The notes beneath the pieces were generated by a model. That model did no database searches and had not been told where the DNA came from. It saw only the letters and a program-made list of their open reading frames with translations. The position numbers were made by a program, and so were the translations under genes. From contig NQMI01000003.1 of assembly GCA_002270565.1 (NCBI GenBank), positions 675,331-739,330 of the forward strand: a stretch of DNA of 64,000 nucleotides. Direction: 5' to 3'. This DNA is from Stenocarpella maydis. Taxonomy: Eukaryota > Ascomycota > Sordariomycetes > Diaporthales > Diaporthaceae. Positions 1 through 11,866 of this stretch are shown here, piece by piece. The number at the start of each line of letters is the position of its first letter. The first letter of the stretch is position 1.

Positions 1-582
1 AAGCTGATTGCTGCGGACGCACACTCCGGCCTGCTTGATGGAGCTGGCGTTGTGGTACCACTCGAGCCTGGTCTCCGGGTTGTCCCAGTCCACGGACCAG
101 CCAAAGTCGCCTGGGTAGATGTCGCTGGTGAGGCGGGTCTCGTAGCCGTGCAGCTGGTCGCCGACAAAGTGCATCTTGCCGGCCAGTACGGTGTGGTAGC
201 CCCGCAGCCGCAGGTAGTGGGCGTATGTGAGGACGTCGCTGCCGATCTGCGACGCGTTGTCGTAGGCCCCAATCTTCATGGGAAGTTGGCCCGAGATCAT
301 GCTCATGCGCGAGGGCGCACAGAGCGGAGAGGGGCAGTAGGCTGAATCGAACTGGACGGATCTTGCCGCGAGGGCGTCAAGGTTGGGGGTCTTGATCTGG
401 GAGTCTGGGTTATACATCTTTAGCTGGGGCGCTGACATCTGGTCGGCCATGATGTATAGGATGTTTGGCTGCTCCTTGCTATGGCCCAAACCGGCGTTAG
501 TACCATTGCCCTGCCCATTGGAAGCAGTCTGTTCCTTCGTCAGGTTTGGTGACGAAGGGAGAGAGTTTAAGTCGGGTGCCAT
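1..582 (-). CDS. Choline sulfatase-like arylsulfatase, 5' part only
   Basis: The first 194 codons of a sulfatase run from the ATG at 582 to the left edge without a stop or intron; the rest lies outside the window. After a low-complexity N-terminus of about 37 residues comes the start of the alkaline-phosphatase-like fold (PNILYIMADQM), typical of choline sulfatases. The sulfatase signature CAPSR lies at residues 88-92; Cys88 is the residue that family members convert to formylglycine. Later text (HYLRLRGYHTVLAGKMHFVGDQ) also fits the choline-sulfatase subgroup. Family role: hydrolysis of choline-O-sulfate to choline and sulfate, used for sulfur supply. The substrate is inferred from resemblance only; the C-terminal half that would confirm it is missing. 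Confidence 0.85.
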   Translation of the reverse strand, partial: MAPDLNSLPSSPNLTKEQTASNGQGNGTNAGLGHSKEQPNILYIMADQMSAPQLKMYNPDSQIKTPNLDALAARSVQFDSAYCPSPLCAPSRMSMISGQLPMKIGAYDNASQIGSDVLTYAHYLRLRGYHTVLAGKMHFVGDQLHGYETRLTSDIYPGDFGWSVDWDNPETRLEWYHNASSIKQAGVCVRSNQL

Positions 583-3297
583 TTTATCTGTGTGTAGGTA
601 TAGACAACTGTGTAAACCCAGACAGTATTGTAGCCCAAGTTATCTCAGGAAAGGAAAGGAAAGGACAGGTAAAGCGCAAAGCAGGAGGAAACTCGAGGCA
701 GTAATGATGGTGTGAAAGTGGGCGCCCGCGGGTATGAAACCTGATATCAAAAGACGAGAACCAAGCTCAGATCAGACAAGAAGTGGCGGGAGAAAAGCCA
801 CCCAAAAAAAAAAAAAAAAGGGGCAGCCCGTCCGTCGCGCCCGATTATGAATCCTTCCAACCCGTCTCCTAGCAATGACCAGAGGATGACCGAGGTCGGG
901 TGAGGAGGGAGCCTTTGGTGCGTATGCGTTGATCAGACTGTGTGTGCACTACAGACTCCTTCCTGACGGGTACAGAGAGATACAGAGACACAGGTGGGGA
1001 GGAGGGACAGGGTGAAGTGACGGAATGTCCTCCTTCACGACCAAGACAAAGCTGTACAAAGTAGGCCAGACGGTAGTTCCCTTCCAAGGGTTGATCGACG
1101 AGAGAGCACGCAATCGCCCTCGTGGATGGAATCACCGCTGTCAAACGGCAGAGAATGGGTATGAGTTACTTGAGTCTCACTATTGCGCCATCGAAAGAGT
1201 CAGGGACCGGGCGGGCCAGCCTTTATATGCTTAAAGTGTAGTCCGATCAGATATGGCTAGCCTAGCCAGAGTAGGCCAGGAATACGTTTTGCTGATGCGG
1301 TGAGACTGAGCACGGTGACAAGAAACGGTGATTGGATTGGATTGATTAGATGTCAAGTAAAGACCCATGGATCCGACAACTGTCGTGCACAGTCTCCAGC
1401 GATCAATCAACAGGCCCCACTTCAGCCTGCCCGCCTCGTCTCCTGCTTGCTCCTTTCCGCCTCGTGCTTTTTGGGCCAAGTCTGATGTCGAGGGCCCCAG
1501 GCTGGCCAGTAATAGGGCAGAATTGGAGAAGCTTACTGAGAAGCGACCCTCCCTTGCTAGTGTACTCCAGACAGACCTTGCAGCGGACATATATTCCCCG
1601 GCCTTGGCTTCGATATGCTGTGCAATCTCAGGGTACTACTACTGTATGTATCTTGGGCACCCCGATGGTAGGAAGTCATGGGTCGTGGGTCCCCACATGC
1701 TCAGGATGCGACCCGCGAAATGGCAACCCGACACCTCGCCATTGATTCTGGCCTTGGACGTAACGGGCGGGGCGGGTAAGTGACCATTAATACGGAGTAC
1801 TATCTGTGTACATAGTATGCAAGGACCGGCCCGGACAGGTGTCCCCGGTCGATCAGAGAGAGCCTCGTCTCACTCATCAGCGACCCTCCCCCGCCTCGAG
1901 TCCGAATTTGGGCCGGGACTCGTCGTCTCCAGCCGCCTCCTGCCATAGATTATGCTGCGCCTCTGTGACTGACGAGGACCGCTCACGGGGCCTGCTATTG
2001 TTGTCTGCCGTGGATCACTCATGGGGGTGAGTAGGGGGCAGACACGCAGCAACAGGACGATCATCAGTCTCATGTAGCAATGCAGTCAGTCACCGGGGAC
2101 CAGAGCCGACGCCACAGGCGTTGCATGCAGAAAGTACTGATCAGCTTCATACCCTTAACGCCCACCCTAGTGGCGGTGATAGTTCGAAAGATTATCTAAA
2201 GTTTCTGCCAACGAACATGTTCTACCAACGGAAGGGGGGAGCCATCTTGCCAGGATGAGGAGGTATGATTTGCTTACTGTAGTCTACGCCACCGACAAAT
2301 TATCTCAAGATAGGCAGCTTTATCTCATTGTGTTTTATCCCAGAGCAGGTTGGTTACCCTGTTGGTTGTTGCCCAACACGAGAACATCACATACGAGGCT
2401 ATCCCGTAGTACCTAGGTCGCGTCATGGGGAGATTCTTCCACTCAGCAATTCCTAAGGGACTCCGCGTTTTCCTAAATAACTCGTCCTGGCTGATCCGTC
2501 TGCAAAACCCCGTCCCACAACCCATCATCACAATCTCGTGGTTCCAGCACGTGCACACATCGCCAACAACAAAAGGCTTCATCTGCCGGCCCAGCCGCTA
2601 CTGCGCTGCGGCCGCGGACCGCACATCTTCTTGCCTCTCCCCTCGCTCCACGTCGCCCGTTTTGTCTCTCGAGGAGACGAGGGAGGCGGCTCGGCCGGAT
2701 AAGGGCTTTTTTGGTCTGGTGATTTGTTCGCATGGGTTTGAACAACTCATGCCCCCTCCCGCCCTCTCTATATCCGGCATCTTGAAGCGGCTATCCCGCC
2801 GACAGCCGCCCCTCCAGCCCACCAGCCGGGCGAGACGTGCGCATTTGTTATCGTGCCCAGGCGAATCGAAACGAAACCCGTCCAATCTCGATCCTCCGCG
2901 GCTTCTGCTCTGCGGGTTTGCACAGTCTGCAGCAATCCGCGGGACTCCCTCCCCGGGCTCCATGGTCCGCCTCCTCCTACTCCTCCTCCACCCTGTCATT
3001 GTGCTACGAGCCTGGGCGAGTCAGTTCGCGGTGCGGTGGGCCTGACCACAACCGACGGACAGCGTTCTGGACGACGGGGCTGACGGCCGTCGCGGGCTTG
3101 CCCAAAGCGGGCAATGGGCTAAAACTCAAGGCCTGACATTTGCGTAGATCTAAACTACCAATAAATCTTGGCTGGCAGCCATTAGATGCGCCTCCATCTG
3201 CACCGCCCCGTCCAACTCAGAATGATCCACCACAAATGTCTGATCCTGTGAAAAAAGCCGCCACAACGTGCCCGGGCAACCCCTCTCACGGGGTTTC
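583..3297. other. Intergenic region, no gene supported
   Basis: About 2.7 kb upstream of the sulfatase and downstream of the MPDU1-like gene. It holds a run of A at 804-819 and a TACGGAGTAC motif at 1791-1800. Several open frames exist, the longest about 206 codons from 2425 on the plus strand, but none resembles a known family or shows convincing exon structure. The last few hundred bases before 3298 are probably 3' untranslated sequence of the next gene. Confidence 0.5.
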
Positions 3298-4262
3298 TCA
3301 TCCTCTCCTGCGCGTCGTCGGCGCTTTCTTCGGAGCAGCCGTGGCGCTCGAGGAGCCCGTAGTGCTGTTTGCGGACGATGAGGACGCGGCGACGGGCTGG
3401 GGAACCCTCGCTTTCCGCTTACCCAGCGCCTTGGCGGACGGCTGGTTCCAGTAGTACAGCATCTGGAGGGCGAGCACGAGGTTGAGTGCGAAGCCCGCCA
3501 TGAAGCTGTACAGGATCAGCTTGTCGTCCACCTCCTGCAGCGTTGTAAAGACGCGTGCCAGCGACCCGAGCAAGTAGTTGAAGACCTGTCCGAGGATGAG
3601 GTTAGCCTTCTGTGCAAGGTGGAGCTTCCCGGATCTTGGGGCGTGAGGCTTACGGTGAAAGCGCTCAGCTGGCCCGTGCCACCCTCCTGCCAGATAGCCA
3701 GAATCTGAGGCACCTTGCTCGCGACGCCCAGAGTACCCGCGCCGGCCTGGAGGAGACCCATTGTCTTGGCATCGACCAATCCCTCGGTGAAGAGCGCGCC
3801 GAAGGCGCCAGCGAGGGCGGCGACGAAGAGAGCGGCGACGCCGGCCCTGCCGCTGTAGTTGAGGACGAGGACCGTGATGACGACATTCTGGCCGAGGATG
3901 AGGGCTGTCTCGCCGTATGTTGAGAAGGGGAACGCGTTGCGCACGTTGTAGGCGAGCGAGATGAGGTAGCTGGAGGTCTCGAGGAGGTACGAGAGGAAGC
4001 TGACGCCGTCGGCGGAGCGGGACCGTGCCAGGTTGATTATCTGGGGCACCTTGACCACGGACGAGGCCGCCACGATGCCCACGCCGAGAGCCTTGGACAC
4101 GGCCAGCTTCAGGCACGCCTCGTCGGCGACGTTGATGTCCAGCACTAGTGAGGAGTAGCACTTGTCGCCGATCAGCGACACGCCCAGGTCCCGGATCGGG
4201 CCGGGGAGGTTGTGCGTGATGGGTTGCAGGACGGGCTGCAGGGCTTCGCGGACGGATTCCAT
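3298..4262 (-). CDS. Mannose-P-dolichol utilization defect 1 (MPDU1)-like PQ-loop membrane protein
   Basis: Two exons, 3654-4262 and 3298-3585, joined in phase 0 across a 68-nt intron with a GCTAAC branch site, give 298 residues. Placing the acceptor just before GTCTTCAAC restores a continuous GQLSAFTVFNYLLGSLARVF segment, which matches the MPDU1 family without insertion. Two PQ-loop repeats are visible (VPQIINLARSRSADGVSFLS and VPQILAIWQEGGTGQLS), separated by hydrophobic helices. The C-terminus is a Ser/Ala/Lys/Arg-rich cytosolic-type tail. Family role: an ER membrane protein needed for use of dolichol-phosphate-mannose and -glucose in N-glycosylation and GPI-anchor synthesis. The assignment to this subgroup rather than another PQ-loop transporter rests on the GSLARVFTTLQE segment. 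Confidence 0.88.
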
Positions 4263-5140
4263 CTTGGCCGGGGGTTGGGCACCCTGGTCAGGGGAGCCCG
4301 TTCGGCAGGTAGGAGGAGGGACGGGATCGGAGGGGACGAGCTTGGTGGCGGACCTCTTGCTCGGGCGGAGGATGTTGGGGTGACCGGCTCGGCGGGTGGT
4401 GTGAGGGTGAGATGGGCGACGGAGACCACCCTGTCAGAAAACTTCCCGCAAGGCTGACCTCCGGCAGGGTAGTAGCTCCCGAAGGCTGTGGGGTCCGCTG
4501 ACCCAGCTCTTATACTTAGTAAGTGATTGGCTGACCAATGCACCGGCTTGTCCTATGTACCTAGGTACTCCGTACAATAGTGTACTCCGTAGATCCAGCT
4601 TCCATCAACCTGTGGCAGCTGTCTGCTACGCAGAGTGTCAGCATCCCGCTCCATATCACGGGATCGCTTTGTGCAAAAGTGGTTCGAGTGAATAGCCAAT
4701 TCACTTGATGAGCTCTGTTAGCCTACGAAATACAAATCAGTCCTAGCCTTCTGCCTCTTGTTTCCTGAATCCACCACAGCACCCCCTGTTCGCAATGAGC
4801 CCCTAACGCAAACTCGGGCTAAGCCTGAGATGCTCACAAAGTCACGTCCGACCCCCATGAGTAATCTCAGCCTTGTATGCCGGTGACTTTGACCAAGAGA
4901 TAAAGCTCCAGAACAGCCAGCGTCAACCTAGAAGTTGCCACGAAGTGGTAGGTGCCGCTCCGCCTGGTCTTTGGAGACTGTCAAACAAAACCCGCCCGCC
5001 ACAGTGCATTGGCGATGTACTTTTTTCTGAATCGAAGACGATACCACACCAAACTCGAATTCACCACAGAGCCATTGTATTTTCGCCCGTCAGATCGCGA
5101 CTTTGCACGTCTCCCCAAAGAGCCATCTGGCTTAGAGACT
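4263..5140. other. Intergenic region with paired short motifs
   Basis: Promoter side of the MPDU1-like gene and 3' side of the chromodomain gene. It contains CCTAGG followed by two TACTCCGTA motifs (4566-4575 and 4582-4591), short sequences that recur between genes in this window. No coding region recognised. Confidence 0.5.
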
Positions 5141-6307
5141 CTACGTCGCCTTGGACCGGCCACGCCTGGCAGGGCGGCCTGGACGTCCAGGACGACGCGC
5201 TGCGGCCTTTCCAGCAGCTTTCTTGGTTGGGACTTTCCTGGCAGCCTTCGCCGGAGCCTTCGCCGCTGCCTTTTTGGCGGGCGCGGCCTTCTTGGCCGGG
5301 CCTCTTCCCTTCTTCACAGGCTTCTTTGCGGCCTCGAACTCCTTCACTAGCTCCTTCGCGTGGGTGAGGTTCGTCTTTGGCTCCCATGTGCTGGCATCCT
5401 CGCCGTAGCCCTTCCACTTGACAAGGAAAAGAACCTGTTTGGTCTCGGCATCCATGCCGGAGTCCAGGATCTTCTCGATCTCGTACTCCTCACCGGCAGG
5501 CTCCTCCTCCTTCTTGGCCTTGGGCTTTGGGCCACGTCTGGCGCCACTGGCCTTTGGTGCCTAAGTCCTCGAAAAGAAATCTGTCAGTAACGAGGATGTC
5601 GCGCGACACGCCACAAATGGTAGGGAAGAAACATAGATATAGACGCACCTGCTTGACTGTACCGGGTGCAGCGCGGGCACGCTTCTTGCTGGCCTCCTTG
5701 ATACCCACCTTCGCAGCCTTGGCAGTAGCGCGGCCGCGACCAGGGCGCTTGGCAGCAGGTTCCTCTTCCGCCTCCCCAGCCTTGCGCTTGCGGCCAGGAG
5801 TCGACTTCACAGACTCCCGCGTCTCGGCCGGGGTGGCGGACGCGCGCGAGGCACCCTTGGGGGGGCGGCCTCCCTTCTTGGTGCTGGCTAGTGCCGGCGC
5901 GTCCATCAGTGCCTCGGGGGCGGGGCTTTCGGTGGCGTGGCCGTTCTCAAGGTCTGGTCCGACGTCTCCAACGTCTCCGGCGTCGCTCTCGTCGTCGCCA
6001 TCCATGCGGACGACGGTCTGCACGACCTCCTCCTTCATAATCTCGGGGATAACGGGACCAGAATCGAGAGGCTCCTCGTCGTCCTCGAAAGTGCCAAAGT
6101 TGTCGAGGAAAAGGTCTGAGCCAATATTGGCAATCGGGCCGTCGTCGATTGGATCGTCCCTGCCAAGCTACACGTCAGCCGCCGCCTGCCATTCCACCCA
6201 GCACACAGCAGCTGCGACGCTGAACTGAAAGTAGCAGCGGGGAAGGGCAGGATAGAGGGAGTATGCAGTCGCAGGGCATCTTACATGTCTTCAATCATGG
6301 GAGGCAT
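5141..6307 (-). CDS. Chromodomain protein with AT-hook-like motifs
   Basis: Three exons are proposed: a 23-nt first coding exon (6285-6307), 5649-6159 and 5141-5560. Introns of 125 and 88 nt have CTGAC branch sites, and all phases agree, giving 317 residues. The N-terminus is very acidic. The middle is Lys/Arg/Ala/Pro-rich with AT-hook-like GRPPKG and KRPGRGRA. A chromodomain follows (YEIEKILDSGMDAETK, LVKWKGYGEDASTWEP, about residues 203-255), and then a basic Ala/Lys tail ending in PGRPGRPARRGR. Chromodomains bind methylated histone tails, so a nuclear heterochromatin role is likely. It could be an HP1-complex chromodomain partner, but there is no chromoshadow domain, so it is not HP1 itself. 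The start may lie further upstream, because the frame stays open beyond 6307. Confidence 0.82.
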
Positions 6308-7496
6308 GTTCTCCTGCTGTGGCGGCCTTGATGGTCCGCTGTTGAAGATAGTTCGGGTAACGAGTGACACGAACTTGCGTGGGCTCAGATATTCGGCCGT
6401 CTTGGATCGCGCGTCTGGGATGAGGACCCAAGACGCTGCTCCACAAGGTCGCGGAAGCTGCAAGATTATTCAGAGATGATGCGCAGGATGACGTGACTGG
6501 GCGGCGGGGGCGATGGATTGAGATATCACATTAGGGTAGTGAATTGATCGAGTAGAAGGTCGCGTCACGTTGGTAGATCAGCGGCCGCTGTTAGGTTGCG
6601 CGCACCGCAGGCACTGCCTTATTAGACTTACAAGAAAGCGAATAAAAGTCTCCGTGGAATGGAGATGAAATAGCGCGTAGAGCCAGTAGACTCCGCTTGT
6701 TTCGATACTCAATTGGTTATGGAGAGTTGATAAATGGGTGGCATTGGAGTCGCGTCGGAGAAGGAGTAGTAAACACTGGCACAGGGCCCACTCTGCTGTG
6801 CGAGGTGTTAGCGGTTAAGCTCGCGCCTAAATTTAGACCCGAGAGCGTCTGCCCACCGACACCAAGTAGTGCAAGTTAACAATTGACAGGGGGCTCGCTC
6901 ACCTTGGTCGCAACAGCCGGTGCGACGCTCGACCGGGTTTTCGCCGACAGAAACCAGGTATATGGTTCTTTGCGACTCATTTGATACTGACTACGTCAAA
7001 GCCCAAGATAAAGGCCGCTATCTCGTGGCAAAGCTGGCGGCGCCATGGGGGATAGCGAACCAAAGATGACATGTCGTGCTCCGGATTGGGGGCAAGCTTG
7101 GTCCAACGCCCAAGTAGATACAAACTGGCGAGTCATTTTGCAAAGAGCATACTGCACACTGCACACGACGGTCTCAAACATAGAGTCGACCTTGTTGGTG
7201 CCTACAAAGCTTCACCTGGCCAGTTCAACGCCGATTATCGTCCCTGAAGCTTGAGTAAAGGATTTCACGGGATGGCGTCTATGCCGGTCTATGGAGCAAT
7301 TTCTCTACCGATACTGACGGGTATTATCACTCTCCCACCCGGCTAGCCATGCATCAAAAGTCAAGGCGGCTTCGCTATACCAGAATTACGCCTCTTGTAG
7401 GCATGAGTTTCCTCGCAGCTGCGACCTACAAATATTCCCACTCAGCCGGGCCCTCTTGGATAACGCGAAATGGCAGCTTCTTTGCTGCGGTTCTTA
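6308..7496. other. Intergenic region, no gene supported
   Basis: About 1.2 kb between the start of the chromodomain gene and the 3' end of ric8. Only short frames without family resemblance are present. Confidence 0.5.
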
Positions 7497-9107
7497 TTAG
7501 TCCAGTTCTTCCACCCTCTCATCATCCTTGATATCCTGAAACCGACCCTCCCGAAAAGCCTGCTCCACAGGATTCTGCACATCCACAATGCCGGTTTTCT
7601 TGAGCCTGTGCAAGGGTTAGCACATACATACAGACGGGCAGATCGGTTCAGAGGTCGGCAGCTCACCTTTCAAACAGGACGAACAGCCTCTCCGCCTCCC
7701 TCTCCTTCTCCTCCTCGGTCATCTCTGGGAGGTCGGGACCACTTTCCTGATCCAGGAACTGTCCCGTTATGGGATTCACTGGCCTGCCACTAGGGCCCGC
7801 GCCATCTCCCCGCACAGCGTTTTGCGGCACCGGGATGTTGTTCTGGAACAGGAAACCAGATGCAAAGCCGTAGCCCACATTCTCGACGAACTTGGAAGCG
7901 TCCTTACCGGATAACTCGAATAGGAAATGCGAGATGGCATCTCGGAGCTGTGGTGCCAGCGGGTTGGTCGTGTTGCGCAGTAGCTTCGCGGGAAGCGACT
8001 CTCCGCGCCCCAGGACCTCCTCTCGGTCGTCCTTGGCCGGGAGCATTTTGGCTCGGATGATCTTCTGCACGTCTTCTGGTGCGCTTTCGTGTATGCTTCT
8101 CAGAACGCTGACCAGGGGCGTGACGGTCTGCTCGAGGTCGGCATCTTTGTATGCCTGCATTGAGAGGCCGAGCAAATGTATCAGTCGCTCCACGTTTGAT
8201 GCTCGCTGGTCTCCTTCCGGGTACAAAGAAACCTGGGCTTGACTGCCTTCCAGCTTCAGGTTGACAAGAGCGTTTACGAGAGCGCTGGTTGGGCCGTCGA
8301 GGGGCCGTGAAGGCGTGACATCCCGTTTCGTAAGCAAAGTAAGGATATGAGGCACAGCCGGCGTAAAAGAATCAACCCTGGCTTTGCAAAAATGCGAAAC
8401 GTTGAACATCAACTTCAGCGTATCTGCGAGTGCCATATCCTGCATCGGATCCGCGTGTGTCTTTCCAGGATTTGAAGCGAGTTTTGCATGGTTTGCTAGT
8501 TTCGCAATGATGGTGTCTGCGAGCCCGTGTTCATCGATTAGTTTCGCCAGGTCGACATTTGTGCCGTAGGTGGTGAGAAATATCACTCTCGAGCAGAGGA
8601 ACTCGTCGTCCCAGTTGTCCCGCTTCAGCTGCGCGCATGCTTTCGTCTCACAGCCCAGGTTGACAAACACTTGTCGTGTCTTGGGCTTGATTAGCATGGC
8701 GTTGGCGAGACATCTCAGGGCGTTGTGGGAGGTCGTCGTGGCAGATGCTTCAAAAGCGTGCCGTGTAAGCGTTGTGATGCCTTCCTTGGTGAAGATGGGA
8801 TCTGCGTTTCTCGGATCCCTGCCATGAACCTTGACTTCCTCCAGGGTGGCATCACGTTCTAGGTAACGTCAGGAACTGCAGGTTTCTGATAGAGAAAAAG
8901 CATACGCGAGGAAACTCACTCTCGGTTGTAAGATGGTGCTTTTCCAGGTCGGTGGCCAGCCCTTCCATCAATTTGCTGACCGCTTGAAGCTTGGCTATGT
9001 ACATGTTAGCGGACGGGGGTTTGTGCCCAGGTGTAGCCGCTGAGATCCGAGAACTTGCCGGCACCCGTGAGACCTCCGGTCAATGGCTGGCCTGCGGGGG
9101 ACGCCAT
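7497..9107 (-). CDS. ric8: RIC8 (synembryn) G-alpha chaperone/guanine nucleotide exchange factor
   Basis: Four exons (9065-9107, 8920-8994, 7667-8858, 7497-7605) join in consistent phase to 472 residues. The three introns of 70, 61 and 61 nt have GT..AG ends, and two show clear CTAAC branch sites. The all-helical armadillo-like body contains RIC8-family segments: GRDPRNADPIF, CLANAMLIKP, FNVSHF, a conserved NPLAPQLRDAISHFLFEL region, and the C-terminal NPITGQFLDQE. The acidic EMTEEEKEREAERLFVLFERLKK stretch follows, and the protein ends ERVEELD. RIC8 folds G-alpha subunits and promotes their nucleotide exchange in the cytosol without a receptor. In filamentous fungi it affects growth, conidiation and virulence. 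The tiny first exon is the least certain part, because an ATG in another phase could be used. Confidence 0.92.
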
Positions 9108-10199
9108 AGCTTCCAGGCTGCCCAACGCCTTGAGTATCCCGTGCAAAAAGCCAGCCCTGGTGTCTCCGTCTGCCGGCGGTCTGTGAGCAGTTGGGCCAAC
9201 CTGTGGGATTTGCGGCTTGGTTGCGTGGCAGGATGATGCTCGGGCTTGCTTGCGCGGGCCTTATATTGTCGCACTCTTATAGTCGTAGCCTCGTAATGCC
9301 GCGACAATCGAAAAGGACAGAAGCCGTCCGGCAGAATGCTTCAGGTGAAGATTAAAGGATAAATCCCTGGATGGGGTGGGAGGGGCGTCCAGATATCAAG
9401 GTTGTCTGCGCCGAGACCCTCTTCCCCCCTCGCATAGAGTCAACTGACAGAGCAATCGATTCATTAGCATGCGCATGGGGCCAGAATGGATGCACGACGG
9501 GACGGCGACAAGGAAGCGAGCCCCGATCAAGGAACAGGCGGCGGGAGGTTGAGGTTGGGCCAACCGGGATGGGTGCGGGAAGTGGTGAGCAAGCTGAGAT
9601 CGCAGCCCAGGCCTTCGCGCCGCAGACGCAGAGAAATGAAGAGGTGATGGCGGAACTTGGTATCACCTGGCAGGTGCAGCCCGAGCCAGGCAGGCAGGCC
9701 CAGAGGCTGAGCCTGTCAGTGGGCCGGCCCACTGGGTTACAGGCGCCACTGCTGCACGCCTGCAGGTCTGATGTTCGATGCCCAGCTGTGGGGAGCCTGC
9801 TATGCAACCACAGGGAGTGGCAGTCTGGGTGGGTCCCCTGAAAGCAGGGTGGGAGGATTAAAAAAAAAGGTGGGGGTGAACAAACCCCCCAAGCAAGATG
9901 CAACGGCAACCGTTACGACGTTGCAGGCAAGCATGTGCAGGCCGACAATAACAAGCTCACGGCTCCCAGTGCTCCCAAGGAGACCTCGAAACACCCCGGA
10001 GATTGGATTATTGAAGCTTCTTCCCACTGCTAGCATGGATCGTATGCAGGCGTTGTCATCACGTCTCGTCATCAAACACCACTTGCGTAACCAGCCTGGA
10101 GCCCAGCATTGACCGGGTCTCTCACCTCGACTTTGTGTTTTCAAGGTCGGTGGTGATACATATTATACAGCTCTTTTGGTTTCGGTAATAATCTCTTAT

Positions 10200-10200
<1 letters not shown>
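9108..10200. other. Intergenic region, no gene supported
   Basis: Upstream of ric8 and downstream of mtm1. A 156-codon plus-strand frame (9371-9841) overlaps a 185-codon minus-strand frame. Neither has recognisable motifs, and both look like chance open frames in GC-rich DNA. Confidence 0.45.

Positions 10201-10237
<37 letters not shown>
10201..10237. repeat. (CAGA)n microsatellite
   Basis: Nine perfect CAGA units sit about 220 bases downstream of the mtm1 stop codon. Simple tetranucleotide repeat, probably length-polymorphic. Confidence 0.95.
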
Positions 10238-10460
10238 CAGGTCATCCCAGACCTGTGGTGACCGCTCCCAGTGGAGACAGACTAACATGGACATCCTGAG
10301 CTGCAGATATGCCCTCGGTATCAGAACGCAGCCGGGTAACGGGTACATATGACTCCTCACCCCAACTGCTAAACGCCTTGTATAGATCAAACTCCTCCCC
10401 CTTTTCAACGCCTAACAATGCCATAATCACCAAGTGGAGATTTCCGAGTCGGGACGCTGC

Positions 10461-11866
10461 TCAGTCAACACCCATCTCGTTTTGCCTTTCTGACGTCCGC
10501 TCATTGACGTCCATGAAGACCTTCTTCCCCATCTCGAAGCTGCTGATCATGATCGCACACGCCGGTGCCACCTTCGCCACCCGTGGCAGCCATCCTCTGA
10601 ACAGGCCTGACGGTCCCTCCGTCCGCACGATGTGTTGCAGGAGGCGGAACATAGTTTGCTCCTCGGGCGCCGCGCCTCCCTTCACAGCCATGCCGGCCAC
10701 GCTCATTCTGCTCTCGTTGTATACTTGGGTGCGCGTCTTTCCCACGTCGAAAGGCATGGTGGCGATGCAGGCAAATGCCCCCGACAGGGAGCCTGCGAGG
10801 AAACTGTCCACAAATGTCTCGCGGTGGTTCTCGTGGCTCTGCGACATCCGCCGTGCCCTTGTACCGCCAGCCACGGCCCGCCCTCTGCTGCGCTCCCTGG
10901 CGTCTATCAGCTTCCCCCGGATCGTCTCGTAGCCCCACCAGTACATCCCAGAGAAGGGCACGTCCCTCCATAACGTCAGGCTCAGGCCTCTCCATAACGA
11001 ACGGTAGCCATGTGTCCTGAGCTGCGCCCGCATGCTGTTGAGAGTGTCCTTGACGTGGCTCGTGGCTGTGTCTCCGTGGGAGGCTTGTAGTCTCGTCCGG
11101 AAAAGCTCGATCGGTCCGATGGCCGTGGCGGCGACAACGCGCGCGAGGACACCGGCCACCAGGGGCGCGTAGTTGGCGTTCATGCTGGCGACGGGACTTC
11201 TCTGGTCGTATCTTAACCATTCGTATCCTGGGAAGTAGATCATGTTGGCGGGTATGGCCATGAGCAACGTCGGCGACAAGCCCCTCCATAGCGTCAGGAA
11301 TCCCTCGTTCCTGGCGATCTTGCGCATGCCGTCAAATGTGGATGTGAATGTCTTCTTTTGCGTCTCCTGCACGGCGCAGTCGGCCCTCACGGGCCCGTCG
11401 ATGTGAGGGCCGACGACGCAGACCTCGGCATTGTTGTTCATAAAAAAGACCTCCCTGCAGCACGAGGTGACGCCGACGTCCGTGGGCGGCCGGAACATCT
11501 CGCGGGACTTGAGGGCGAAATGCTGGGGTTCGGCTGTCAGTTTCGGGGCGCGCTGCTGTTGGGTCAGGCTCTGGGATTGCCAGCGCACTCGGACGACGTC
11601 AAGCGGTGTCACTATTCCGCTGTTAGCCTTGTTCACGCTGCACACGACTGGCGTGGGAACCAGCACATACTTGTCAGGCCAGTCAACAGACTACCTGTTG
11701 TTGCCGACAGCATTTTCTGGAAGGGCGTGATGTCGGGGATTGCCCCGCTGCTTCCGTCCACCCGGACCTGCTTGGGAGGCGGTACATTGCGCAGATCTGG
11801 CTCGTTTGTGTGGCCGAACCGGTCGTGGTCCTGCCCGGGCGGGCTGCTCTGCAGAACGGTGGCCAT
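10461..11866 (-). CDS. mtm1: Mitochondrial carrier Mtm1 / SLC25A39-40 type
   Basis: Two exons (11671-11866 and 10461-11611) flank a 59-nt intron with a GTATGT donor and GGCTAAC branch site, giving 448 residues. Splicing restores the first carrier signature, TMTPLDVVRVRWQSQ. The second repeat carries GPIELFRTRLQ and the third MPFDVGKTRTQV, the three P-x-[DE]-x-x-[KR] motifs of SLC25 carriers. The long loop after the first helix contains a Cys-Cys pair (TSCCREVFF) typical of the Mtm1/SLC25A39 subgroup. Family role: an inner-membrane carrier linked to mitochondrial glutathione import, manganese loading of superoxide dismutase and iron-sulfur/heme homeostasis. The start at 11866 is the first ATG in frame. 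It is transcribed divergently from the F-box gene. Confidence 0.92.

Noticed and set aside
3586..3653. Shorter intron alternatives in the MPDU1-like gene (acceptor near 3607)
   Set aside because: They would leave about 20 extra residues inside a conserved segment and waste the GCTAAC branch site; the longer intron restores the family sequence.
4680..4700. GGTTCGAGT resembling a tRNA B box
   Set aside because: The following bases do not complete the T-arm, and no A box lies at a suitable distance.
9371..9841. 156-codon plus-strand frame upstream of ric8
   Set aside because: No recognisable domain, overlaps an equally long antisense frame, and its composition looks like random GC-rich sequence.
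10201..10237. Short regular array considered as CRISPR-like
   Set aside because: Simple CAGA microsatellite without spacers, in a eukaryotic genome.
10501..11289. 262-codon minus-strand frame inside mtm1
   Set aside because: It overlaps the carrier gene in another frame, is rich in Arg/His/Gly and has no motif; it is a shadow of GC-rich coding sequence.
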